Shown one piece after another: positions 40,110 through 46,898 of a stretch of 64,000 bases of DNA. Numbering within the stretch: position 1 is the stretch's first letter; every line of letters begins with the position of its first letter. The notes under the pieces are model-generated. The model saw nothing but the letters and a program-made list of their open reading frames with translations, was not told the origin of the DNA and made no database searches. Source of the stretch: Mycolicibacter engbaekii (GTDB lineage: Bacteria; Actinomycetota; Actinomycetes; Mycobacteriales; Mycobacteriaceae); contig NZ_LQOT01000016.1 in assembly GCF_002101585.1 (NCBI RefSeq), forward strand, positions 1-64,000. Direction: 5' to 3'. Position numbers and translations under genes: made by a program.

Positions 40110-40730
40110 ATGTTCGCGCGCGCAACCACCATTCACGCCCATCCGTCATTCCTCGATGAGGGGATCACCCATGTCCGCACCGTGGTGATGCCGGCCCTGG
40201 CCGGAATGGACGGCTGCGCGGGGATGTCGATGCTCGTCGACCGCGACGCCGGCCGGTGCATCGTCACGTCGTCATGGCTGGATGAGGACACCCTGCGGGC
40301 AAGCGAGGCCGACGCCGCGCAGATGCGTGACCGCGCCACCGAGATCTTCCATGCCACCGCTGAGATCAGCCGCTGGGAGATCGCTGCGGTGCGCCGTGAT
40401 CACCGGTCTCAGCGCTATGCCGGGGTGCGGGTCACCTGGCTGCGGACCGACCCCACCGGATGCGATCGGATGATCGACACCTACAAGCTGGCGCTCACAC
40501 CCGACCTGGAAAATCTCGAGGGCTTCTGCAGCACCACTCTGATGGTCGACCGGCATTCGGGCCGCGCGGTCTCGACCGTGAGCTTCGACGACCGCGCCGC
40601 GTTGATCGCCAGTCGCAGCAGTGAGCAGGCCATCTGGGCCCGAGCCGTCAACGAGGCCGCGGCCGAAGTGCTCGAAGTCGCCGAATTCGATTTGGCGATC
40701 GCCCACCTGAACGTGCCGGAACTGGCGTAG
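40110..40730 (+). CDS. ABM/dimeric alpha-beta barrel-like protein
   Basis: A 206-residue cytoplasmic protein that looks like two ferredoxin-like halves. The first is ARATTIHAHPSFLDEGI...MPALAGMDGCAGMSMLVDRDAGRCIVTSSW; the second repeats the theme with FCSTTLMVDRHSGRAVSTVSFDDRA. This resembles antibiotic-biosynthesis monooxygenase and related small-molecule-binding dimers. No catalytic residues can be assigned. GGAGG at 40100-40104 precedes the ATG at a normal distance. 107 bp after dedA, same strand. Confidence 0.7.
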   Translation: MFARATTIHAHPSFLDEGITHVRTVVMPALAGMDGCAGMSMLVDRDAGRCIVTSSWLDEDTLRASEADAAQMRDRATEIFHATAEISRWEIAAVRRDHRSQRYAGVRVTWLRTDPTGCDRMIDTYKLALTPDLENLEGFCSTTLMVDRHSGRAVSTVSFDDRAALIASRSSEQAIWARAVNEAAAEVLEVAEFDLAIAHLNVPELA

Positions 40731-40744
40731 TCGCCCCAGGGTGC

Positions 40745-42247
40745 TCAGCTGGCCGGGCGGGCACTGAAGTTGCCGTGAAAACCCTGCGGAATGTGGTGGG
40801 TGAGTTCAGCGCGGGCCACCGGGCCGCCGGCGAGATCGCGTGCGTCGAAGACCACCAGGCGTGAGGTGTGCTGCGCGGCCTGGTATTCGACGGTCAGCAG
40901 CCACCCGTCGTCCTCGGCGGTGGCGTGCGGCCTGGGCGTGAAGACCGGCTCGCAGAAGCTGTTCCCCTCCCCCTCGGCGGTGTATGTGGTCTCGCTCTGG
41001 TCGACCAGGTCCAGCTTGGTGATCGAGTCGTAGAACGAGCTCAGCCGACGCCGGCTGCTGATGTAGGCGTACCGGTGCGGCTTGCCCTCATAGCCCGGGT
41101 GGTGGCGCGGAAACTCGCAGGCGGCGTCGCTCAGCCGGTCGCGGGTAAGGCGCCCGGACGCGGTGATCCGGAACCGGGAAAACTCCGAGGGCGCGTCGGT
41201 GAGGCTGCTGGTCTGGAACCGCGCGATGCGTTCCAGCAGGCGACCGTCGGCGTAGGTGATCGCATCGACGACCACGTCGGAACCGTCGTCATAGGCGTTA
41301 CTGAGATGGAACTGGAGCACGGCTTCGCACTCCACCCGCCGGACGGCGCCGCCATCGCGAGGGATCAGCACAAACACGCTGCCGCGTTCGGGCCGATAGT
41401 GCAGGGCGTCGCCGAGGGTCCGGCGGCCCAGGGCGATCGGCACCGCGTCGGGGATGATCGGCGACACCAGGAACACCAGGTAGCGCTCGGTGAGCGCGAA
41501 ATCGTGCACCATGGCCACATACGGCAGCCGCACCGAGCGGAAGTGGCTCAGGCGGCCGCGCACATCGGTGCGATAGATGCGCAGGTGCGGTCGCGGGATG
41601 AACTCGACGCCGAAGTTGAACATCTCCCCGCTGCGCGGGCACAGACTCGGGTGCGCCGAGTAGGAACCCATCCAGCGCAGTCGGCCCCCGAATCGGCGCA
41701 CCCCGCGGGTCTGCAGGGTCACGGGGTCGATTTCGTGTGGCGGGCCGCCCTCCCACAGCGCGTAGAGGTGCCCGGCGTGTTCCACGATGTTGGTGTTGGC
41801 CAGATTCGGCGGAATTCTGCCGGCGTTGGACCACCAGCCGCCGGCCGCCGGGGTGCCCAAGTGCCGCGTGCCGGTCTTGCCGCGGTAGTGGCGGGTACGG
41901 ACGTAGCGGTTGCGGTAGTGCACGCGACCGCCGCCGATGGTGAACGCCGAGACCATGCCGTCGCCGTCGAAGAGGTGGTGCAGTGGCCGCCCGGTGTGGT
42001 CCTCCCACCGTCCGGGGCCGTTGCGATACAGCGTCCCGGCCAAATCCGCCGGCAGCGATCCGTCGATCTGGGTCACCGGATAGTCGTATTCGGCCTGTTG
42101 CGGCTCGCTCACGCCGAAGCTGCGCCAGTCGGCTTCGGTGAGGCCGGCAAGCCGCTCCGTCGCGCGGCGATGTTCGCCGGGCGGCAACGACGCCAGGTAC
42201 TTCTGCATGCCCGGCCACGCGGTGTTGGGCGTGGGGGTCAACGTCAC
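40745..42247 (-). CDS. Carotenoid cleavage oxygenase
   Basis: A 500-residue member of the carotenoid oxygenase/RPE65 family. GTLYRNGPGRWE and LFDGDGMVSAF open the propeller. The four iron-binding His are visible as SAHP (about 195), VHDF (about 248), FHLSNAY (about 312) and HGNF near the C-terminus. It should cleave a polyene double bond using Fe(II) and O2; the substrate is unknown, and no carotenoid biosynthesis genes lie in the window. GAGGAG precedes the GTG start at 42247. Confidence 0.92.
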   Translation of the reverse strand: MTLTPTPNTAWPGMQKYLASLPPGEHRRATERLAGLTEADWRSFGVSEPQQAEYDYPVTQIDGSLPADLAGTLYRNGPGRWEDHTGRPLHHLFDGDGMVSAFTIGGGRVHYRNRYVRTRHYRGKTGTRHLGTPAAGGWWSNAGRIPPNLANTNIVEHAGHLYALWEGGPPHEIDPVTLQTRGVRRFGGRLRWMGSYSAHPSLCPRSGEMFNFGVEFIPRPHLRIYRTDVRGRLSHFRSVRLPYVAMVHDFALTERYLVFLVSPIIPDAVPIALGRRTLGDALHYRPERGSVFVLIPRDGGAVRRVECEAVLQFHLSNAYDDGSDVVVDAITYADGRLLERIARFQTSSLTDAPSEFSRFRITASGRLTRDRLSDAACEFPRHHPGYEGKPHRYAYISSRRRLSSFYDSITKLDLVDQSETTYTAEGEGNSFCEPVFTPRPHATAEDDGWLLTVEYQAAQHTSRLVVFDARDLAGGPVARAELTHHIPQGFHGNFSARPAS

Positions 42248-42690
42248 GGGTACTCCTCACGCGGATCGGCGGCCCTCGTCACCCAGCCGAGGATCATCGA
42301 CACCCTAGCCCGAAACGGTCCCGCCCCGACCCTGCCGCGCCGGACCGCCGAAACATCGACGCGGCAGGGCGATTCCCCGCACTCGGGCGATCCCGCCTCC
42401 CGGTGCCTGATGCCGCCGGTACAGAAGCGATCGACTCACCGGCACGCATCCGAGCGACCGGCTCCCCCGTCTTCGGTCACTCGTGCCCGCTGCACACTGC
42501 TGAAAACACCAGCAGCACTGCGACTTCCGTCAGCGAACCTTGATTGGTTGCAGAGGCGCAGCGCGCGACGGTCCCCAAGTGACTCCGGCAATCCTGCCGG
42601 CGCTCGCGCCCGGCAGCCCTGCGGGCCACCTGTGATCGCCGAACCAGACCGGGCCGGACCCCGGTGGCCCGAAGCTTCTCCGAAACGAGA
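42248..42690. other. Long intergenic region, no gene seen
   Basis: About 440 bp between the carotenoid oxygenase start and the tRNA-Val terminator. Open frames here lack homology, ribosome sites and family motifs. It must hold the carotenoid oxygenase promoter; no motif could be fixed. Confidence 0.4.
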
Positions 42691-42716
42691 AAAGCCACCT
42701 GTCACCAGGTGGCTTT
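42691..42716 (-). terminator. Terminator of tRNA-Val (CAC)
   Basis: A perfect 11-bp stem (AAAGCCACCTG with CAGGTGGCTTT) around a 4-base loop, followed on the minus strand by a short T-rich run (TTTCTCGTTTC). It lies 5 bp beyond the 3' end of the tRNA gene, the classic form of an intrinsic terminator. Confidence 0.88.
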
Positions 42717-42720
42717 CTTG

Positions 42721-42792
42721 TGGTCCCGGCTGGGATCGAACCAGCGACCTTCCGCGTGTGAGGCGGACGCTCTCCCCCTGAGCTACGAGACC
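42721..42792 (-). tRNA. tRNA-Val (anticodon CAC)
   Basis: 72 nt folding as a full cloverleaf: acceptor GGTCTCG/CGGGACC with one U-G pair, anticodon stem TCCGC/GCGGA with loop CTCACAC (anticodon CAC) and T-loop GGTTCGATCC. CCA is not encoded. It decodes GUG. Confidence 0.95.
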
Positions 42793-42808
42793 GGATGAAC
42801 GAGGACGA

Positions 42809-42839
42809 ACACTAGCACGGCCACCCCCCCGAGTATCAA
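42809..42839 (-). promoter_or_regulatory. Promoter of tRNA-Val (CAC)
   Basis: On the minus strand, TTGATA at 42834-42839 and an extended -10 TGC-TAGTGT at 42809-42814, separated by a 19-bp spacer that contains seven consecutive G. The tRNA begins 16 bases after the -10. Confidence 0.6.
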
Positions 42840-42884
42840 TGCGCAGGGGACTTTTCGCGCGGTTCACCCCTCTGACATGCGGAG

Positions 42885-42914
42885 TTGTGCTGGCTCACAT
42901 GTGTCCGCTAATGT
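42885..42914 (+). promoter_or_regulatory. Promoter of the tRNA Gly-Cys-Val cluster
   Basis: TTGTGC at 42885-42890 and TAATGT at 42909-42914 with an 18-bp spacer; predicted start near 42921, 31 bp before tRNA-Gly. Confidence 0.6.
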
Positions 42915-42951
42915 TCTGCATCGCGACGGGCGACGATCTCGCCCGTGGCAC

Positions 42952-43024
42952 GCGGATGTAGCGCAGTTGGTAGCGCATCACCTTGCCAAGGTGAGGGTCG
43001 CGGGTTCGAATCCCGTCATCCGCT
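42952..43024 (+). tRNA. tRNA-Gly (anticodon GCC)
   Basis: 73 nt. Acceptor GCGGATG pairs with CATCCGC; anticodon loop TTGCCAA gives GCC; T-loop GGTTCGAATCC. First of three tandem plus-strand tRNAs. Decodes GGC/GGU. Confidence 0.96.
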
Positions 43025-43054
43025 CGAGGGTGTCAAGTGGCATCAACCCCTTGC

Positions 43055-43125
43055 GGTGGAGTGGCCGAGTGGTGAGGCAACGGCCTGCAAAGCCGTGCAC
43101 ACGGGTTCGATTCCCGTCTCCACCT
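43055..43125 (+). tRNA. tRNA-Cys (anticodon GCA)
   Basis: 71 nt. Acceptor GGTGGAG pairs with CTCCACC; anticodon stem ACGGC/GCCGT with loop CTGCAAA (GCA). 30 bp after tRNA-Gly. Confidence 0.96.
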
Positions 43126-43142
43126 CCGTCCCAAGGCTCTAA

Positions 43143-43214
43143 GCGCGGTTAGCTCAGCGGGAGAGCGCTTCCCTGACACGGAAGAGGTCGCTGGTTCAAT
43201 CCCAGTACCGCGCA
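43143..43214 (+). tRNA. tRNA-Val (anticodon GAC)
   Basis: 72 nt, with CCA encoded at 43215-43217. Acceptor GCGCGGT pairs with ACCGCGC; anticodon loop CTGACAC gives GAC. 17 bp after tRNA-Cys. In M. tuberculosis a tRNA-Val near here is the phiRv2 prophage attachment site, from memory; no integrase or duplicated tRNA end is seen here. Confidence 0.96.
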
Positions 43215-43217
43215 CCA

Positions 43218-43467
43218 CGATCGACGCAGCGCACGACTTGATGACGCAGTCCGTCATCGGCGAAGGGCGCTTCTGCCGCGCACGACTCTGCGGTCGGCGC
43301 ATTTTCGGCGCAAATATTTTCCGCGTTAATTCTTTCTCCGCCGTTCCGCTGAATCCTTGAAGCGACCCAATGAACGCCACCTTGGCCGAGCCTGAGCATT
43401 ACTCAAGTCTCGCTTGCGCCGAACCGCGGAGACCGAGCAGCGACGAGCGTCCCGAACCACGGCTCAC
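43218..43467. other. Gap between tRNA cluster and Clp-N gene
   Basis: About 250 bp without a gene. A 7-bp hairpin (GATGACG/CGTCATC, 43240-43258) without a T-tract might end the tRNA transcript. An AT-richer patch lies at 43305-43345. Confidence 0.3.
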
Positions 43468-43512
43468 GTCAACCCTCGGTTGACGCAGCCATGTTGTCAA
43501 CCTAACGTTGAC
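43468..43512 (+). promoter_or_regulatory. Promoter with two identical-armed operators and leaderless start
   Basis: Two perfect palindromes GTCAAC-N5-GTTGAC occur at 43468-43484 and 43496-43512, 28 bp apart start to start. The right arm of the first forms the -35 (TTGACG, 43480-43485); the second contains the -10 (TAACGT, 43503-43508). The spacer is exactly 17 bp. The -10 ends 7 bases before the ATG at 43516, so transcription should begin at the start codon. A dimeric repressor on either site would block this promoter. Confidence 0.8.
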
Positions 43513-43515
43513 GGC

Positions 43516-44265
43516 ATGGCCGACCCCGTTCCGCTCACGCAATTCGTCCGCCTCGACGACCTCATCAACGTCATCACCGGCGTGCACGACAACCCGCTCG
43601 AGCAGTTGAGCGATGCGGTGCTGGCAGCCGAACACCTCGGCGAGGTCGCCGACCACCTGATCGGCCACTTCGTCGACCAGGCGCGACGCTCCGGTGCGTC
43701 ATGGAGCGATATCGGCAAGTCCATGGGCGTCACCAAACAGGCCGCCCAGAAGAGGTTCGTCCCACGCCCGGAAGCCACCGCCCTCGATCCCGAGCAGGGC
43801 TTCGCCCGGTTCACTCCCCGGGCACGCAATGCGGTGGTGGCCGCCCAGAACGCGGCCAGCCGGGCGCGCAGCAGCGAGATCACCCCCGAGCATCTGGTCC
43901 TGGGCACCCTTGACGATCCCGACGCGCTGGCCAGCGTCCTGCTGACCGCTCAGCACGTCGATCCCGCCGCGGTCGCCGCCGCCGTGGTCCTTGAACCCGG
44001 CGACACCGAACCGCCCCCGTTGATTCCGTTCAGCGGTCCAGCCCGCAAGGCTCTCGAGTTGACCTTCCGCACCGCACTTCGCCTCGGCCACAACTACATT
44101 GGCACCGAGCATCTGCTGCTGGCACTGCTGGAATCCGAGGACGGCTGCGGCCCCCTGCATCGCACCGGTGTCGACCGGGGCCGGGCAGAAGCCGATCTCG
44201 CCCGACTCCTGGCGGGGCTCAGCGCCAACCAGGCCGCCACCCCCGGCGAGGAGACCACCGCCTGA
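43516..44265 (+). CDS. Clp N-terminal-domain protein with HTH-like N-terminus
   Basis: A 249-residue protein with no ATPase domain. Residues ~45-75 hold a helix-turn-helix-like segment (WSDIGKSMGVTKQAAQKRF). Two Clp_N-type repeats follow, FTPRARNAVVAAQNAASR...ITPEHLVLGTL (about 92-125) and FSGPARKALELTFRTALRLGHNYIGTEHLLLALL (about 175-212), the substrate/adaptor-binding module of ClpC/ClpA. It may be a regulator that senses Clp substrates or adaptors and binds the palindromes in its own promoter; that is inference. The ATG at 43516 fits a leaderless start. Confidence 0.82.
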   Translation: MADPVPLTQFVRLDDLINVITGVHDNPLEQLSDAVLAAEHLGEVADHLIGHFVDQARRSGASWSDIGKSMGVTKQAAQKRFVPRPEATALDPEQGFARFTPRARNAVVAAQNAASRARSSEITPEHLVLGTLDDPDALASVLLTAQHVDPAAVAAAVVLEPGDTEPPPLIPFSGPARKALELTFRTALRLGHNYIGTEHLLLALLESEDGCGPLHRTGVDRGRAEADLARLLAGLSANQAATPGEETTA

Positions 44266-44363
44266 CCGGCGGCGGCGACCGCTGCCGCCAGCCGCCGGGC
44301 CCAAGGCCCCGCGCCCGCCACCCCGATGTGCCATCATGCCCAGAAGCAAACGAAGAGGACATG

Positions 44364-44900
44364 ATGCATCGCTGGATTCTGGCCCTGGTCACCACCGCCG
44401 TCACCGCGGTGGCCGCCCTAACCCTGCCGGCGTCTGGATACGCCACGCCGACCACCACCCCCGAGGCTCCGATTGGGCGTCTCGGAGACACGCTGCGCAT
44501 CCAGTACCAGGACGAGGCGTTCGGACCGATCGTCGCCGATGTCACGGTGCATGACGTGGTGCCCAGCGAGATCCCGCCGGGTTGGGGTGCGAACGGGTCG
44601 CCGCGGTGGCGTAACCAGGGCGGCCCCTGGCGGGCGAATGTGACCGTCCACCCGATCTCGGTGCCCAACCCCTACATCATGGCCGCCTCGGTCACCTTCG
44701 ACGGCGTCACGCCCGGCGGCGACGCCTACGTGTCCAAGCACACCGACGACCCGACCACCCTGGACGCGTTGCTGACCAACGCTCCGGCGGGTTCCACCGT
44801 CAACGGTGGGGTGTACTGGGATGTCTATCGCGGCTTGGTCACCCACGTGGTGATGCTGTCGCGCAACACCGGCCTGCGGCTGGCGCAGTGGAATCTGTGA
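44364..44900 (+). CDS. Secreted MPT63-like protein (DUF1942)
   Basis: About 178 residues. A signal peptide (MHRWILALVTTAVTAVAALTLPASGYA) precedes a beta-sandwich domain like the secreted antigen MPT63: IGRLGDTLRIQYQDEAFGPIVADVTVHDV, WRANVTVHPISVPNPYIMAASVTFDGVTP, ending VVMLSRNTGLRLAQWNL. MPT63 has an immunoglobulin-like fold and no known activity. AAGAGGA at 44353-44359 favours the ATG at 44364; the ATG at 44361 is equally in frame. It is immediately followed by 57-bp tandem repeats. Confidence 0.85.
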   Translation: MHRWILALVTTAVTAVAALTLPASGYATPTTTPEAPIGRLGDTLRIQYQDEAFGPIVADVTVHDVVPSEIPPGWGANGSPRWRNQGGPWRANVTVHPISVPNPYIMAASVTFDGVTPGGDAYVSKHTDDPTTLDALLTNAPAGSTVNGGVYWDVYRGLVTHVVMLSRNTGLRLAQWNL

Positions 44901-45029
44901 GCTAACCCCCGCTGTCTGATGCGGCGGTCCAGCTTCGGCTCTCCTTCGCCGAGCCTCGCTAACCCCCGCTGTCTGATGCGGTGGTCCAGCTTCGGCTCTC
45001 CTTCGTCGAGCCTCGCTAACCCCCGCTGC
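44901..45029. repeat. 57-bp tandem repeat, two full copies plus a truncated third
   Basis: Units at 44901-44957 and 44958-45014 differ by two bases; a third, cut short, starts at 45015 (GCTAACCCCCGCTG) and runs into the last codons and stop of zapE. The array starts directly after the MPT63-like stop. Each unit can fold a short hairpin (GGCTC/GAGCC), so it might act as the shared terminator of the convergent genes. Confidence 0.9.
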
Positions 45030-46071
45030 TCAGGGCGAGCAGCCGTGAGGTGGCCCGCAGGTATTTCTTTCGGTAGCCGCCCGCCAGCATCTCGGCACTG
45101 AAGATTTCGTCGAGTTTGGCGCCCGAAGCCACCACCGGGATACCGGCGTCATAGAGCCGGTCGGTGAGCGCCACCAACCGCAGCGCCACATTCTGATCCT
45201 CGATGGGGTGCGCGCCGGTGAGAAACACCGCCGAAACCCCCTCGATCAGCGTCAGGTAGCGCGACGGATGCATGGTGGCCAGGTGCGCACACAGCGCGTC
45301 GAAATCGTCCAGTGTCGACCCGGGCCGCGCCGCCGCGCGCTGGGTGACCTCCGGGGTCGAGGGCGGTTCGGGTGCCGGCGGCAGGTCCCGGTGCCGGTAG
45401 TCCGGGCCGTCCACCCGAACCGAGGTGAAAATGCTTGCCAAAGCGTGGATCTCGCGCAGAAAGTCCTGGACCGCAAAGCGGCCTTCGCCGAGCTGTTCGG
45501 GCAACGTGTTCGAGGTGGCGGCAATCGAGACCCCGCGCGCCACCAGTTCGGACAGAAGCCGCGACACCAGCGTGGTGTTGCCCGGGTCGTCCAGTTCGAA
45601 CTCGTCGATACAGACCACGGTGTAGCCGCCGAGCAGGTCGATGCACTCGGTGAACCCGAACACCCCGGCCAGCTGGGTCAGCTCCATGAACGTGGCAAAC
45701 GCCGTCCCGGGCGTCCCGCCGGCGCCGGGGACGCCGCCGGTATCGGTGATGGCGTGGTAGACCGACGCCAGCAGGTGGGTCTTGCCGACACCGAAACCGC
45801 CGTCGAGGTAGATCCCCACGCCCGGCAACACTTCGCGGCGGCCCAGCAGCTTGCGCCGTCCGGCGCGCCGGGCCACCGCCTGCTCGCAGAACGCGGTGCA
45901 CGCGGCCACCGCCGCCGCCTGACTGGGCTGCGCCGGGTCCGGCCGGTAGCTGGCGAAGCTGGCGTGAGCAAACGTCGGAGGCGGTTTGAGCTGGGCGATC
46001 AACCGCTCCGGGGAAACCTCCGGACGCCTGTCCACCAGGTGGTCGATCGACTCGGCGGCAGGATTGGGCAC
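45016..46071 (-). CDS. zapE: ZapE/AFG1-family ATPase
   Basis: A 351-residue AFG1-like P-loop ATPase, like Rv2670c. Walker A is LDGGFGVGKTHLLAS near residue 85, Walker B VVCIDEFELDDPGN near residue 150, sensor-like TSNTLPEQLGEGRF near 190. In E. coli ZapE acts at the division ring; in mitochondria the family aids protein quality control. The GTG at 46071 fits the homologue and is preceded by TACAGT-N6, a leaderless pattern; the frame is open to 46170 without similarity. The stop lies inside the 57-bp repeat array. Confidence 0.92.
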   Translation of the reverse strand: MPNPAAESIDHLVDRRPEVSPERLIAQLKPPPTFAHASFASYRPDPAQPSQAAAVAACTAFCEQAVARRAGRRKLLGRREVLPGVGIYLDGGFGVGKTHLLASVYHAITDTGGVPGAGGTPGTAFATFMELTQLAGVFGFTECIDLLGGYTVVCIDEFELDDPGNTTLVSRLLSELVARGVSIAATSNTLPEQLGEGRFAVQDFLREIHALASIFTSVRVDGPDYRHRDLPPAPEPPSTPEVTQRAAARPGSTLDDFDALCAHLATMHPSRYLTLIEGVSAVFLTGAHPIEDQNVALRLVALTDRLYDAGIPVVASGAKLDEIFSAEMLAGGYRKKYLRATSRLLALSSGG

Positions 46072-46077
46072 GCACGA

Positions 46078-46083
46078 ACTGTA
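46078..46083 (-). promoter_or_regulatory. -10 element of zapE (leaderless start)
   Basis: TACAGT followed by exactly six bases and the GTG start codon at 46071. No Shine-Dalgarno is present, so the transcript probably begins at the start codon. Confidence 0.6.
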
Positions 46084-46105
46084 GTCACATGGTGCAATCG
46101 AGGCC

Positions 46106-46888
46106 ATGTCCGACCTCAGCGCAGATCCGGGCTTCACCCTGCTGGGCGCCACCGCGCCCGTCGACGACACGGAACTGGGGCGGCTGTATGCCTACCCCGA
46201 GGCCGACGGGCCGCGGCCATGGGTGCGGGCCAATTTCATCGGCAGCATCGACGGCGGCGCCACGGTCGCCGGCACCTCCGGCGGCCTGGCCGGGCCCGGC
46301 GATCGGTCGGTGTTCATGCTGCTGCGCGCCCTGGCCGACATCATCGTGGTCGGGGCGGGCACCGTCCGGGTCGAGAACTACGGCGGAGCACGGCTCAGCG
46401 CCGCGCAACGGCAGGGCCGCCGCGACCGAGGACAGTCCGAGATCCCCCCGCTGGCGATCGTGACCCAGTCCGGGGCACTGGACCGCGACCTGCGGGTGTT
46501 CAACGACACCGAGGTGGCGCCGCTGGTGTTGACCTGCACCGCGGCAGCCGCCGATGCCCGGCAGCGGCTGGCCGGGAACGCCGAGGTCCTGGACTGCTCC
46601 GGCGATGATCCCGACCGCGTCGATGAGGCTGTGCTGCTGGACGCATTGGCGCAGCGCGGGCACCTGCGGGTGCTCACCGAGGGCGGACCGCGCCTGCTGG
46701 GGTCGTTGATCGAGCGCGAGCTGCTCGACGAGCTGTGCCTGACCTTGGCGCCGTATCTGGTCGGCGGCCTGGCTCGCCGCATCGCCACCGGACCGGGCGA
46801 GCTGACAACGCCGATGCGCTGCGCTCATCTGCTCACCGACGACTCCGGCTACCTCTACGCCCGGTACGTCAAAAGCGCGCGCCTATAA
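46106..46888 (+). CDS. ribD: RibD C-terminal-domain (pyrimidine reductase-like) protein
   Basis: A 260-residue protein like Rv2671. It has only the reductase domain of RibD, a dihydrofolate-reductase fold: RANFIGSIDGGATV near the start, ALADIIVVGAGTVRVENYG, and LTEGGPRLLGSLIERELLDEL. It is expected to reduce a pyrimidine or a pterin/folate with NADPH; the M. tuberculosis protein has been linked to bypass of DHFR inhibition, from memory. Divergent from zapE with only 34 bp between starts. The next gene begins 10 bp after it. Confidence 0.88.
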   Translation: MSDLSADPGFTLLGATAPVDDTELGRLYAYPEADGPRPWVRANFIGSIDGGATVAGTSGGLAGPGDRSVFMLLRALADIIVVGAGTVRVENYGGARLSAAQRQGRRDRGQSEIPPLAIVTQSGALDRDLRVFNDTEVAPLVLTCTAAAADARQRLAGNAEVLDCSGDDPDRVDEAVLLDALAQRGHLRVLTEGGPRLLGSLIERELLDELCLTLAPYLVGGLARRIATGPGELTTPMRCAHLLTDDSGYLYARYVKSARL

Positions 46889-46898
46889 GGTGACAGGC

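Noticed and set aside
42436..42867. 143-residue open frame over tRNA-Val (CAC)
   Set aside because: Encodes the tRNA itself in part; no ribosome site or motif.
43033..43399. Minus-strand open frames over the tRNA genes
   Set aside because: They run through tRNA-Cys and tRNA-Val and have no homology.
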